From Craterostigma plantagineum (Eukaryota; Streptophyta; Magnoliopsida; Lamiales; Linderniaceae): a DNA stretch of 64,000 bases. Shown here piece after piece: positions 19,594 to 31,155 of this stretch. Under the pieces are notes generated by a model. That model made no database searches and was not told the DNA's origin. It was given only the letters and a program-made list of their open reading frames with translations. Where the stretch lies: assembly GCA_027422505.1 (NCBI GenBank), contig JAPQWV010001369.1, positions 29,001 through 93,000 on the forward strand, read 5' to 3'. Position 1 is the first letter of the stretch; every line of letters starts with the position of its first letter. Both the position numbers and the translations under genes were made by a program.

Positions 19594-20847
19594 AACGTAG
19601 AGCTGATAGGAAGAAAGTGCGCTGATTTAGTTAGGCGATTGACAATCACCTAAATAGCATCGTGGCCTTTCGTCATTTTGGGTAAACCTACGACGAAATC
19701 CATCGTAATATTATCCCATTTCCATTCTGGAATGGGTAGAGGCTGTTGGGTTCCACCGGGTCGCTGGTGTTCCGCTTTAATCAATTGGCAGGTCATACAT
19801 CGATTCACAAATGCAGCAATGTCTTTCTTCATTCCTGGCCACCAGTACGTTACTCGCAAGTCTGATACATCTTCGTGGCTCCTGGGTGTACCGAATATGT
19901 GGTCACGTGTGCTTCCTTCATTATCGTTTGTTGTAGCTCCTCATTGTCAGGTACATAAAGACGATTCCTGTATAATAAAGCTCCATCCTCTCGTATTTTA
20001 AAATTCTCAGGTAATGCATCTTTCATTTTTAGATAGAGTTCATCTTCCTCTTGTGTCTTCCTGATCCGTTCTAGCAGCGTGGGTTGAAGGGTTAACACAT
20101 CTAGTTTTGCTTCCACTTCGCCTAAATTGACTATCTCTATTCCCAGTTGATGTAACTCTGCATTTACCGCTTTTCAACTTAGCGCATCTGTGACTACGTT
20201 TGCTATGCCCGGATGATAGCTGATAACGTAGAGCTGATAGGAAGAAAGTGCGCTGATTTAGTTAGGCGATTGACAATCACCTAAATAGCATCGTGCCTTT
20301 CGTCGTTTTGGGTAAACCTACGACGAAATCCATCGTAATATTATCCCATTTCCATTCTGGAATGGGTAGAGGCTGTTGGGTTCCACCGGGTCGCTGTGTT
20401 CCGCTTTAATCAATTGGCAGGTCATACATCGATCACAAATGCAGCAATGTCTTTCTTCATTCCTGGCCACCAGTACGTTACTCGCAAGTCTGATACATCT
20501 TCGTGGCTCCTGGGTGTACCGAATATGTGGTCACGTGTGCTTCCTTCATTATCGTTTGTTGTAGCTCCTCATTGTCAGGTACATAAAGACGATTCCTGTA
20601 TAATAAAGCTCCATCCTCTCGTATTTTAAAATTCTCAGGTAATGCATCTTTCATTTTTAGAGTTCATCTTCCTCTTGTGTCTTCCTGATCCGTTCTAGCA
20701 GCGTGTTTGAAGGGTTAACACATCTAGTTTTGCTTCCACTTCGCCTAAATTGACTATCTCTATTCCCAGTTGATGTAACTCTGCATTTACCGCTTTTCAA
20801 CTTAGCGCATCTGTGACTACGTTTGCTATGCCCGGATGATAGCTGAT
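19594..20847 (-). repeat. Tandem duplication inside pol (631-bp and 623-bp units)
   Basis: Unit 1 is 19594-20224 and unit 2 is 20225-20847; both begin with AACGTAGAGCTGATAGG-type sequence and end with GATGATAGCTGAT. AACG is shared at the joints, a small microhomology. Each unit covers the end of RNase H, the connection, the integrase zinc-binding region ([30 protein letters not shown]) and the first catalytic Asp (TMDFVVGLP). The units differ by a few 1-4 bp indels, so the duplication is young relative to element decay. Confidence 0.88.
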
Positions 20848-20897
20848 AACGCAATCGTAGTCCTTTACTAGTTCTAACCATCGTCGTTGACGCATAT

Positions 20898-21469
20898 TCA
20901 GTTCTTATGGTCTGTGAAGATTTCGCATTTCTCTCCAAAGAGGTAATGTCTCCAGATCTTCAAAGCGAAGACCATTACTGCCAGTTCCAAGTCGTTGGTC
21001 GGATAGTTCTTCTCGTATTCCTTTAACTGCCGTGAAGCATAGGCAATCACCTTTCCGTTCTGCATCAGCACGCAACCCAAACCACTCTTTGAAGCATCGC
21101 TATATACTGCAAATCCTCCGATTCCCGATGGTATTGTCAATATCGGGTCAGAGGTAAGACGTTTCTTTAATTCTTGGAAGCTCGTTCGCATGCTTCGGTC
21201 CACTTGAACGGGACGTTCTTCCTCAGTAGGTTGGTCAATGTAGACGCAATACTAGAGAAGTCCGTTATAAACTTACGGTAGTATCCCGCAAGTCCAAGGA
21301 AACTCCGGACCTCGGTAGGAGTAGTAGGTCGTGGCCAGTTATTCACAGCTTCGATCTTACTCGGGTCCACAGAGATTCCATTCCCAGAAATCACATGTCC
21401 CAAGAAGGCTACTTGCTCAAGCCAAAATTCGCATTTCTTGAATGTGGCGTAGAGTTGTTTCTCTCTCAA
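20898..21469 (-). pseudogene. Element B RT thumb and RNase H
   Basis: Two overlapping frames: 21167-21469 ([44 protein letters not shown]) and 20898-21203 ([70 protein letters not shown]). The RNase H Asp-Glu-Asp positions (SDAS, DLEL, TDHK) are retained. A one-base shift near 21190 separates the two. Confidence 0.9.
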
Positions 21470-22057
21470 GATTCTAAGACGGTTCGTAGATGGCTTTCGT
21501 GGTCTCTTATCTTAGAATAGATTAGAATATCGTCGATAAAGACAATAACGAACCGATCGAGGTAGTCTTTAAAGACTCGGTTCATCAGATCCATAAAAGC
21601 AGCTGGGGCATTTGTTAGTCCAAAAGGCATGACCAAAAACTCGTAATGGCCGTACCTCGTGCTGAATGCGGTTTTAGGAACATCTACATCCCTGATCTTC
21701 AACTGATGGTATCCCGAATGGAGGTCAATTTTCGAGAATACCGTCGCTCCTTGTAATTGGTCAAACAGATCATCTATCCTTGGCAGGGGATATTTATTCT
21801 TGATCGTGATCTTATTCAATTCTCGGTAGTCGATGCATAGTCGCATCGACCCATCCTTCTTTTGCACAAAAAGAACGGTAAGGGGCTTTAGAGATTGGGG
21901 CAGACCTCGGGATCAGATCTATCGTAAACTGTATTTCTCGATCAGGGGATAACCCCGAGAGATCATCGTGAAATACATCGGCGTATTCGTTGACTACAGG
22001 TACGTCTTTAATTCCGGCTGAGGTAAGTCCTCTGCCTTCACCGCATACACGAGACAA
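21466..22057 (-). pseudogene. Element B reverse transcriptase palm and fingers, with internal deletion
   Basis: The frame 21466-21867 holds [52 protein letters not shown] and the catalytic [10 protein letters not shown]. Upstream, [25 protein letters not shown] joins directly at about 21880 to [11 protein letters not shown], so about 28 codons that normally lie between KAPYR and PVLFV are missing and the frame shifts. The enzyme would be inactive despite an intact catalytic box. Confidence 0.88.
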
Positions 22058-22470
22058 GACTCACAACCCAACCTCAAAAGTCGTTGAGTCTTCAGAGCTG
22101 ATATTCTTGGAATACTATTCTTATCTGATTTACCCGAAAAAGTGAATGCTTCTTCTTCGGGCAGTTGGAATTTAACGACCTTCTTGTTGCAATCTATGAT
22201 GGCTCCATATCTTGAAAGCCAATCCATTCCGAAGATGACATCGTAGTCGTTCATCGGGATTACAATCAGGTCCGCACTCAAGTTCCTACCCTCAATATTT
22301 ACGACGCATCATCGCAGTACTTTGTTGGTATGCGTCGGATCCCCATGAGGTAGAGTAACTACATAGTTGCATTCAGAGGCGATAGGGGATATTCCTACCT
22401 TCGCCACGTACTTAGCCGACACAAATGAATGTGTGGCTCCAGAATCAATTAGCACAGAGGTGGGCACGTT
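22058..22470 (-). pseudogene. Element B aspartic protease and linker
   Basis: The minus strand encodes VLIDSGATHSFVSAKYVAKV (catalytic DSGA, about 22425-22454), VTLPHGDPTHTNKV, then VIPMNDYDVIFGMDWLSRYGAIIDC. Protease would mature the Gag-Pol polyprotein. A frameshift near 22305 separates the first block from the second. Confidence 0.88.
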
Positions 22471-23629
22471 ATAGATAGTTAACGTACCCGTCACAACAGA
22501 AGAGTTCACCTCGGCCTCCTCATTGGTAAGTGTGAAAACCCGTGCAAGAACCGGTGGAGGTCGAACTGGTGTTCGGGTCGGGTTCTGGGGCATGTTCGTG
22601 TTACAATTCCTTGCATAGTGCCCCATTCTTCCGCATCTGAAACACTATGGGTTGGGTTGGGTCTGGGTTGATAACAGGCGCCGAAGTGGTAACGGCCACA
22701 CTGTCTCCATTGTGGTGCTGGGTTTGGAGGTCTGTTCTGAATATTTACGGGTCCTGGTTCAGCGTCGGGCGCCAATTCTGTTGACCCTGGCGATTTCCTT
22801 GGTTACCTTGGCCTTTGTTGAAAAATTGGCGTTTACGATCACTTCCAGGTCCTTGCTGACTTTCCCTCATCTTCTTCGCCTCCTGAGCTTCAGAAATCTG
22901 AGCCTCAGCCTGCTCAGCTATCATGGCCCTTTCTGCTACTTGGGTAAATTCCATCTGTCGGGCCCCCGAGAGCTTAAGTTGCGATAAAGCTCAGGTTTGA
23001 GGCCCGTAATGAACTTCGTCACCTTGAGTAGATTTGTTGCCACAATGTGAGGAGCGAAACGGGACAGCTCCTCGAATCGGCGGATATATTGAGTTACAGG
23101 CATTCCTCCTTGCCTGAGATTCATAAAGCATCCGTCATTCCTGTTCATGGGCAGTAAAATATTTTTCGTGGAACAATTCTCTAAATCGTTCCCACGACAT
23201 ATTCAACGGATCTTCTAGGACTTTAACGGTATCCCACCAGAATCGGGCGTTTCCTCTGAGCATGGAAACGGCGCACATGACCTTTTCATTCTCAGGCACA
23301 CGACTATATATGAACATATCTTCTATGGTGTGCAGCCAATCTTCAGCCACTGCTGGGTCCGTAGCATCAGCAAAGGTTGGGGGATCCATTTTTCGAAAAC
23401 GCTTCCCGATAATTTCTACACGTGCAGGCTGCGGGGAGGGACGATGTTCAGACAAGCTATGGTGATGAAATAGCTCGTCGATGTGATCTGATTGGCGATT
23501 GATATGATCAGACTGACGATGAAGTAATTCAGTCAGTCGTAGGATAGTAGAGTCCCTTTCAGGGGGAGGGGAATTCGGTTCAGCCCTACGGCTAGATTCA
23601 CCCACATGCTCACTACGTGTCGTTGCCAT
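22471..23629 (-). pseudogene. gag: Element B Gag, frameshifted
   Basis: It starts MATTRSEHVGESSRR at 23629. The core is in the first frame (FADATDPAVAEDWLHTIEDM, FWWDTVKVLEDP, WERFRELFHEKYF) and continues in others (FMNLRQGGMPVTQYIRRFEEL, RFAPHIVATNLLKV). A Gln/Asn/Arg-rich linker precedes CGRYHFGAC and a canonical knuckle CFRCGRMGHYARNC (about 22608-22650, CX2CX4HX4C). Then ARVFTLTNEEAE leads straight into protease. At least three frameshifts are present. Confidence 0.88.
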
Positions 23630-23730
23630 TTTTCAACTATTATCTATAGTAAACCACATAAAGCACATATCGGATAACACGTAGTAACATAATCAAACAT
23701 TTAACTTACAGGCCAGGCTGGTTCCACAAT

Positions 23731-24823
23731 CCTATCTCAATTCACACAACACAGGGCCCTAGGTCAGACTCGACACCTCGCGCACCCATAATAATAACAT
23801 ACGGAAGCTTACACTAGCAGCGTTTTGATGACCACGCAACTGCCCTGCTAGGTCCCTCTCCCGTAAGCGGTAGCCTACGCCGACAGCGTTTTGACGATCA
23901 CGCAACTGCCCTGTCAGGTCGCTCCTTCCGCTAAAAATACAATCACGACGGTTTTGCACCTCGGGACGTTCACGCCCGAGTAGACAGATCGATCACGCCT
24001 GTCTTCCGTCAGGTGTCATACGAGTACCAACCTCGACCCCTCAACGAGTCAAACAAAAAAATCACAAACATCCCCCCGCTCGTCAATATCTCAAATCAAC
24101 CGTTTCAATACGGTGTAAATATCTCACCCCTGTGATATGATATGCATATGCCATGCATATAAACGTGATAACATAAAAACATATTTTCACGTGAGACGTA
24201 CGTAAAACACGTAAAACACGTAATTCATTTAATCACGTAGAAGCACATAAGATCAGATATGTGTTTACGGATTGTAGATGAAAATTCACCTACCTGTCTT
24301 CCTGATAAAATCGGTCGACAATCCTGGTGAATTCCCTACAGTTTGAATATCTTATGTTGAAAGTGCGTGGTTTTGGGTTGATGAGGGTTTTCGCAAGTTC
24401 TTATGCTATTCAAGGTTTTCGTGGTTTGATGTGGGGATAAATATGTTTGTCATGTCAATAGGTTGGAAAGTGAGATGATGATAAAGATGTAGGTGACGTA
24501 TTTTTCCTTTGGGTTTAAGTAAACCTTGAACTTGTCATATAATGACTTATCATATAACAAATATTTTCCTATGATTTGGGCCTTAGAATACTTAAACTTG
24601 GGCCTAAGTCTCAAATTCTCTTTTAAATATAGCCCAACTAATTTGTCCCAAAAATTGCATAAATTGTATTTAATTCTTTGGATCAATTTTGAATAAATCT
24701 GAAATTACTAACATTTATATTTTTATTGCATGACTTTAAATTCTGTTATCAAAGTTCCTAATCAGGAAAATAATTACACAGGTAACTATAGCAAAATCCC
24801 GTATTAATTTTACGGGTATTACA
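23731..24823 (-). repeat. 5' LTR of element B, inner end and primer site deleted
   Basis: It matches 17520-18619 closely and ends TGTAATACCC at 24823 on the minus strand. At the inner side the leader (TTACAGGCCAGGCTGG, to about 23721) runs directly into LTR sequence TTCCACAATCC, so the leader end, primer site and about 300 bp of LTR are deleted. Confidence 0.88.
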
Positions 24824-27395
24824 GCTATATGCCAAAGCGGCGGTGGTGGAGCAGTCGGCATTATCACAGAGGGCCAAGCTTGCATGGCTGAATAATGGAG
24901 ATCAGTGCTCGTCCTATTCCTTTCGTAGGGTCGCCATGCGGCGGGCCTCTAACCGAATCTTGAGAATGCTAATGGCGACCTTCTTGAAGAGTAGGATGAT
25001 GTGGAGGGCGAAATGATTGGTTCTATCAGGGCTTATTGGGTCAGTCTGTGCATTCTTCCCTGATTGCTGATGCTGATGTGCAGAGAGCTGTGAGGTGTAT
25101 GCTTTCCCCAGCGGACGCTGCCTCCATGATCAGCGCGGTTACTACTACTGAAATCCGTGAGGCGCTGTTCTCTATGGGGGACGAGAAAGCGCCTGGGCCT
25201 GACGGGTATACGGTCGCTTTCTTTCGAGCGGCATTGGGTATACACCTCGGCATGCAATAGACTTTAGACGCATTTCCTGTTGTGATGTCCTTTACAAGGT
25301 GATATCCAAGATCTTGGCCAATCGGCTAAAGGCGCACCTATCTACATTGGTGCATGGCTCCCTGATCGCGTTTATTCCCAGACGACGTATCAGTGATAAT
25401 GTGTTGTTGGCGCAGGAGCTTTGCCTCGGGTATAAGTTTAAGGGCCGGCCACCGCGGACGATGTTCAAGATCGACTCGGCAGGCGTACAACAAGGTAGAG
25501 TGGGGATTTCTGCTATCTGTTTTATGCGCCATGGGATTTCACGCAACATACAGCTGGATTCGGCATGCCTGACGACAACAGCCTTTTCGTTGTACCTTAA
25601 TGGCCATGTGGTGTGGTTTTTCAGGGAAAGAGGGGTATTCGACAAGGGGATCCCATTTTCCTGTACCTGTTTATGTTGGTTACGGAGGTCCCGCATGGGC
25701 TTATCACGGTGTGCATTTCTAAGGAATCGCAGTTCATATATCATTGGCGTTGTGAGGCGCTGGGATAGGTCTCGTTAGCGTTTACGGATGATCTCCTTCT
25801 AGCCATGCGGACGTTGTTCCGGTTGGTGTGCTGAAGAAGGCGTTGGGTGAGTTTGTCAGATTGTCAGTGCTGCAGCCTAACCCTGACGAGAGCGAGATGC
25901 ACTTGTCGGGGCGAGCTGAATGTTCGACGGCACAGATTTAGGCCCTCATTGGCTATCGTGTGGGAGAGCTCCCAGTTCGCTGCCCCTTATCACTTCGCGC
26001 TTGAAGACTGGCGATTGTGCCCCACTTTTACAGAAAGTGGATCAGCGATTGGGGTCATGCCTCAATCGCTTGTTATCCTATGCGGGCCGACTCCACCTGG
26101 TTAAGTCGGTACTGCAGGCGCTTCATGCTTATTGTCGGGAGTGTTCCTATTGCCTAAAGGCATTGTCAGCTCTTTGGAAACGCACTTTAGGAAATTCCTG
26201 CGGGAGGGACATCAGCCAAGGTGGCATGAGATGTTCGTGTCTACCTGTATCAGAAGGGGGATTGGGACTCAGGTCTACTGCTGAAAGATTTGTGGAGTGT
26301 ACTTACCAACACACCGGGGTCGATATGGGTCGAATGGTTATACGGGACGCGACTGCACTCACGATGCCTATGGGACCTACAGGTCTCGGCGAATGATGCG
26401 TGGAGCTGGAGGAAGCTTCTGCAGTTGCAACCCTTGATCAGGTCCATGATCACTTTCTGTGTTGGGGATGGCTCCACTGGCTGTGGAAGGATCCCTGGCT
26501 GTTGCCTAGGCCGCTATTAGAGAGATTCCCTAGAGGCCATTGCGATGGGGCTGCCGACAGATGCATGGATCAGCACAGTCATTGATACGCTGGGGTGGAA
26601 GTGGCCAGGGCATGGGGCGGTTGAGTATCTGGAAATCAGCCACCTCCTCCCTTCCGTGATACGACGGGATCGTGATGGAGTTCTGCGGACGGGATCGCCA
26701 GATGGATCTATGACGACGTATTTGGCTAGAGACGAGATTCGGCACAGAAGGCCTCCCGTTTGTTGGGCTGTTCTTTTTGGGGGGGCATTGAAGATCCCAA
26801 GACATGAGTTCATTTTATACCGGGATTGCAGGATCGGCTCTCGACTAGGGACAAGTCGTGGATAGCTCAGAAGGCGGAAAGTCCAGCATGTGGCCTCTGT
26901 GACGAGCTACACTATGAGACAACCCAACATTTCTTCTTTGATTGCCCGTTTTCACGGCTATGTCTCCGGATTTCGAGGCGAAAATGCGGTGGATATGGCC
27001 CTATCAGGACTGGAGTAGGGGTATTCATTGGGCGGTGGCCCGTTGGCAACGGAAGCATCTTCTCCATGCTGCTTAGCGACATGTTCTTGCCTCTCTTGTG
27101 TACCACATTTGGCAGGCAAGGAACATGCGTTGGAAGGAGGGGATCATCACACCTCCTCACACGCTCGTGGGATGTGTTGTTGCCTTGGTTATCATGCGTA
27201 TTAATGATACGTCCACGAAGTAGGACCTGCAGTCTGCGGCCATACGTAGACTATCGTGTTTGGTTGGTAGGCGCTAGATATGATTCATGTAGTTAGAGCT
27301 TGTGCCCAGTAGCCTATACTGGTCAGTGGCGGAGTTCATCTCCTGCTTATTTGTACAGACTTTTTCCACTTTATATATATACGGGACATTACACC
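24824..27395 (+). mobile_element. L1-type LINE ORF2 fragment (RT to zinc domain and 3' UTR), decayed
   Basis: Starts abruptly after element B with sequence matching 6634 onward of the first LINE fragment (AAAGCGG.GGT.GTGGAGCAGTCG). RT blocks: FSMGDEKAPGPDGYTVAFF (about 25160-25225), KVISKILANRLKAHL (about 25300), a decayed LGDPIS region (about 25645), FTDDLL (catalytic box with Ala to Thr, about 25785). Then WKWPGHGAVEYLEIS, IPRHEFILY and the zinc-binding CGLCDELHYETTQHFFFDCP (about 26898-26960). Numerous frameshifts. The 3' end is near 27300-27395; no clear poly(A). Confidence 0.85.
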
Positions 27396-28205
27396 AAAAC
27401 AAAACTTCTCCTTCAATGATCTCGTACGCTCATCAGAACGACTGGAAAGAGGAGCACTACGAAGTGAATTTCTCCACCGACAATCCGATCTTATATTAGG
27501 GAACGAGAAGAGGAGCATGGCCTGGGGTTCAAATTCCACAACTGTGAACTTCTCCAAATTGATAATCTTTGAAACCTCTTTAGGGATTAAAAGAAGAGGA
27601 GCACGGTATCGGTTCGAGAGAACAAGAAAAACTTTGCCTTAGATTATCTCTTAGGAACTTACACGAGGTCACTTTAAATGTAGACCCGAAGCTGTAAGTA
27701 AAAAGTTCACTTGTCTCGAAGACGAATTAGGTAAATCAAATTCTAAGATTAGCGAACTAAGAAAGAGCCTAGATACCTATCAAGCCAAAAGAGCACTGCT
27801 CTAGTAAAGTATGCCACATTAGACGATGAACGTAAGAAGCTCTACTCTAAGATAAAGAAATTAGAAGATCTTCTTGTAAAAACGGGACAACTGAGCAAAC
27901 AATATTCTTGAACCAACTCAAGGACTTAGAATTTTATGACTACAAGTTCGGCTTAGGTTTTGAGAATTCACGGAACTTGATGAAAGTTGATTGTAAAGAA
28001 CTTTATGATGTCAAGTACATGGGTTTAGGACTAACTGCTCTTATGGTTTTTACTAATACAAAAGAAATAAACGCGTTAGAAGAAGCTAAGAGAAAAGCCA
28101 AGACTAGGGTTGAAATTCCCTTTCCTACATCAAACTGAACAAAAGTTACAAACTAGGGAAATTCCAAAGGGATGTGACTTCGAGTCAATCTATCTTCCAA
28201 AGATC
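27396..28205 (+). pseudogene. SIRE-like copia leader and gag remnant
   Basis: The plus strand shows, after stops, a Lys/Glu-rich coiled region (ELRKSLDTYQAK-like, KKLYSKIKKLEDLLVK) and then an open stretch (27908-28138) with FYDYKFGLGFENSRNL. FGLG(Y/F)ENP is a hallmark near the end of SIRE-type Gag. The first 240 bp resemble 44757-45000 (TTCTCC..CGA.AATC, CGTCAGAACG.CTGGAAA), so both are remnants of one family. The TR-GAG element inserted at 28206-28210. Confidence 0.65.
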
Positions 28206-28210
28206 GTTCT
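28206..28210. repeat. Target-site duplication GTTCT, left
   Basis: GTTCT precedes the LTR start TGTAGCGACC and matches 34997-35001. Confidence 0.92.
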
Positions 28211-31088
28211 TGTAGCGACCCCACTCTCTAATCGCTAATTAGCGATAAATCGCGTCGGGTTTAGCAGCAAAAGCTGCAGAGAACCCATCTTACAAAACAT
28301 TTGTTTACACAAAAAGTTAATACGAATGGGCCGAAGGCCCAATACACCCTATCACTCGCCCACAGGTCGTCATCCATGTACAGCCCCGCTCTCAAAAGCC
28401 CATGGAAGCTCCGATAGCCAGCCTCGATCGTCGATTACCTACAACACGCAAACACTGAGCTATTGCCCACTAGGTGAAATAATGCATGCACGTGTGACTC
28501 GCTCACGTTCACTCACCCCCAATTCTCACTAATGCAATGCCACTCACTATCGCTCATCACAACCGGGATACACTTACCACCTCACAACGGGCCCTGGGCT
28601 CCATACTGTGTACCATCACGCGAAATCACTACCACGGTCACGAACACTACCACAACACGATCACAACACTACGGCAGTGGCCTACACCGAGCAGCCTCCC
28701 TGAGCCATATCAGGTCACACTCTCAGGTCGCCTCCTCTGCCTAATGCAGTGCCTACGCTGGTAGCCTACACCAGGTCCCGTAAGGGTACCCAGGTCGCAC
28801 CCTCCAGGTCGCCTCCCTCGCATGCGACAGCGTGGCGTACACTAGCTAGTCTACTTGGGGATGTCCCAAGTAGTTCCTTGCTAGGTCGCCCGCAGTCTGC
28901 CGCATAATGTCCAACGGGCCAATGGCTCACCGTCACAGGCGCTGGCGCACAGCAGATGCCCACACTCACGTGACTCCTCTACTGGTACAGCCAATATCGG
29001 CTACTCACTCACTAGGTACAATACAGTACCGCCGTTCCCCCACGGTACACTCTGTGAAATGACGTGTATATGCATATGCCGGTACTTAACATGATAATAT
29101 ATAATAGCATGATGCCAGACGGAACGTACGTAAACACGTAAATCACATGATCACACGGTAGCACATAATAGCACATATATCATGTAAATCATTTAGTGCA
29201 TCATATTCACATTACTCACATAACACATATATTTGAAATAAGCACAAATAGTTTACGTTGTAGATGGATATTCCACCTACCTGTCATCCAGATAAAGTCA
29301 GTCTTGTATTCTTGTAAATCTCCTAGTAGTTGTGGACCCTTTGAATATAAAGTATTATCGTTAAGTAAAATAAACACTGAACCCTCAAACCCTAAAACGC
29401 TGAAAACCCCTAGAAATATTGAAAACCCTAAAATAATGAACTCTAAGTTGCCGAAAATTTAGTGTGCTGCGGAAACTTTTATAAAGACTGAAAACTTAGT
29501 GTTGAAAACTTCATGCTGAAAATATTTTAAGACATAGCGAAAACTTCCAAAAATTGTAAAAATGGTTGTAATGCCGAAAACATTGTAACATATTTAATAA
29601 AGAATTAATCATTAGGAGGGTCACGAAAACTAATCATTAACAATACCGAAAACATTGCAATTGTTAGTGTCGAAAATATAGATATATCATACCGAAACTT
29701 GTAATGTTTGAAACCCCGAGAACACTATATGCACACATCGAAAACTTAGTTCACTTATCTATATTGTTTTACGAAAACTTTGGGTAGCAAAACCTAGGTT
29801 ACGAAAACTTCAACCAATCCCACTCTATATTGCATGCAACCATTTACTAAGTCACCAAAGTTACTCTTAAGTTCTAATACTTCTTAATTCAAATCTCAAG
29901 ATTCTTTAGTGTGGAAAACTTCCAAGGTTCACAAATATTTAAATATTCAAAACTCATTTGTAGTACATCTAATTCGAACATACCGAAACTTTAAATCTAA
30001 TAAACCTTATCATGCCGAAGGTATTCCTAAAGAGTTCAATATCCTAAAGCTAAAACCCTTGTTTCATCGAAGGCTTCATGGTCTTAATTACTATGCAAAA
30101 ACCTCTAAATAGTCCAAAGTATCAGGTGCCAAACGAAAACTTCCTGCCTTTGCAAGAATTACACACCTTTATTTGTTTCAAGTATCTAGAAATGCAAGTG
30201 CCGAAAGTATTTAAAAACCCTAACAGTATTAAATCCTCAAGAAAGGGGTACATTTATTGAGACTCATATTTCATAAATAATCATGAGTATAAACAGAGCT
30301 CAAACATCAAGGTTTTTTTTCTACATAATCTCGGAACCCTCCATGATTAGTATAAGATCATGTACCCTATTTGATACCAAATAAATCGTATATATTAGAT
30401 AAACATATAATCCTATCAGAACCACGTAACACATAATTATATGGAGTCTTACCAAGTGTTCGAATCTGTTTAAGTCGCCGAAATCTATTTGGTCTTACTG
30501 AGGTTATTGTTTGCTTTCGTTCAGCATCCTTCCACTCAAGTTCATAAGGCTTTTTATCCTCTCTAAAGTGCTTAGCGTAGATATACATATATATAATATA
30601 TACACATATTTACCTTGTATGTTACGCTAGGAATTAGGAAAATTTTCTACTTAGTCATACTCAAAATAATTTAGAGACCTCCACGTGTTACTCTATGTTC
30701 TTTTAGGGTCAATACTTCGTTACCTTTCCTTAAATCACATTATTAGATATATTGGATAAGTACTATACTTTCAAGGGCACAATTCGATGGGACAAGGTGG
30801 TGATAAATGACCTACGTAGATTTCCTATGGGCTAAGCAACATATTTTCTTATGTTTCTAACATATTTCTTAAGAATTATTTGGGCCATGCTTTTATTCAA
30901 GCCCTAACTTTTATTATTCCCTTGACTCCATAATTAAATATGGCCCATTCAAATTCTTTTTCGTGAATAATTTTAGTAGTATCCGTCGTTCATAAATATT
31001 TCTTAGGAATTTTATTCCTAATATTTTCTTCGTTAATTATCTTGAAATTTCCTATCGTAATTCCGCTTTAAAATTTGCGGGTATTACA
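28211..31088 (-). repeat. 3' LTR of TR-GAG (2878 bp, full length)
   Basis: Plus-strand ends are TGTAGCGACC and GGGTATTACA. This LTR retains about 650 bp (29216-29867) absent from both 5' LTR copies, including the CCGAAAACTT motif cluster and a TCCACCTACCTGTCATCC block also seen in LTR B near 18085. Confidence 0.92.
29370..29830. repeat. Dispersed (C)CGAAAACTT/TGAAAAC motif cluster in the TR-GAG LTR
   Basis: Motifs such as GAAAACTT, CGAAAACATTG and ACGAAAACTT recur more than a dozen times with irregular spacing. Related single motifs continue outside the cluster (GGAAAACTTCC near 29912, CCGAAAGTATT near 30200). Confidence 0.65.
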
Positions 31089-31105
31089 TCCTCCCTCCCT
31101 TGAAA
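31089..31105 (-). promoter_or_regulatory. Polypurine tract of TR-GAG
   Basis: The minus strand reads CTTTCAAGGGAGGGAGGA immediately before the LTR start TGTAATACCC. Confidence 0.8.
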
Positions 31106-31122
31106 GAATTTCGTCCCCGAAA

Positions 31123-31155
31123 TTACGCCGATTGGAATAACACGGGACATCGATT
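31123..31155 (-). pseudogene. Residual Pol C-terminus (scar of the ancestral pol)
   Basis: The minus strand encodes RCPVLFQSA and a TAA stop (31123-31125). Element B ends RYPELFQSA with its stop in the same position relative to the polypurine tract. The downstream nucleotides are also alike (GAATTTCGTCCCCGAAATTACGC shared in part). This is what remains of pol after the deletion that made the gag-only element. Confidence 0.75.

Larger units (their letters stand above)
17205..24823 (-). mobile_element. Ty3/gypsy element B, Tekay/Del-type chromovirus, near complete but decayed
   Basis: Minus-strand order from the right: 5' LTR remnant (23731-24823), gag, protease, RT, RNase H, integrase, chromodomain-like tail, polypurine tract, 3' LTR remnant (17205-18619). 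Gag-Pol is one continuous reading broken by many frameshifts. The right LTR lost its inner end together with the primer site; the left LTR lost its outer end where it meets element A. No target duplication can be seen. Confidence 0.9.

Noticed and set aside
12450..24823. Elements A and B as a single 12-kb insertion into copy 1
   Set aside because: After 24823 the sequence does not resume with the copia region seen at 43730; a tandem-duplication joint at 12449/12450 explains the data better.
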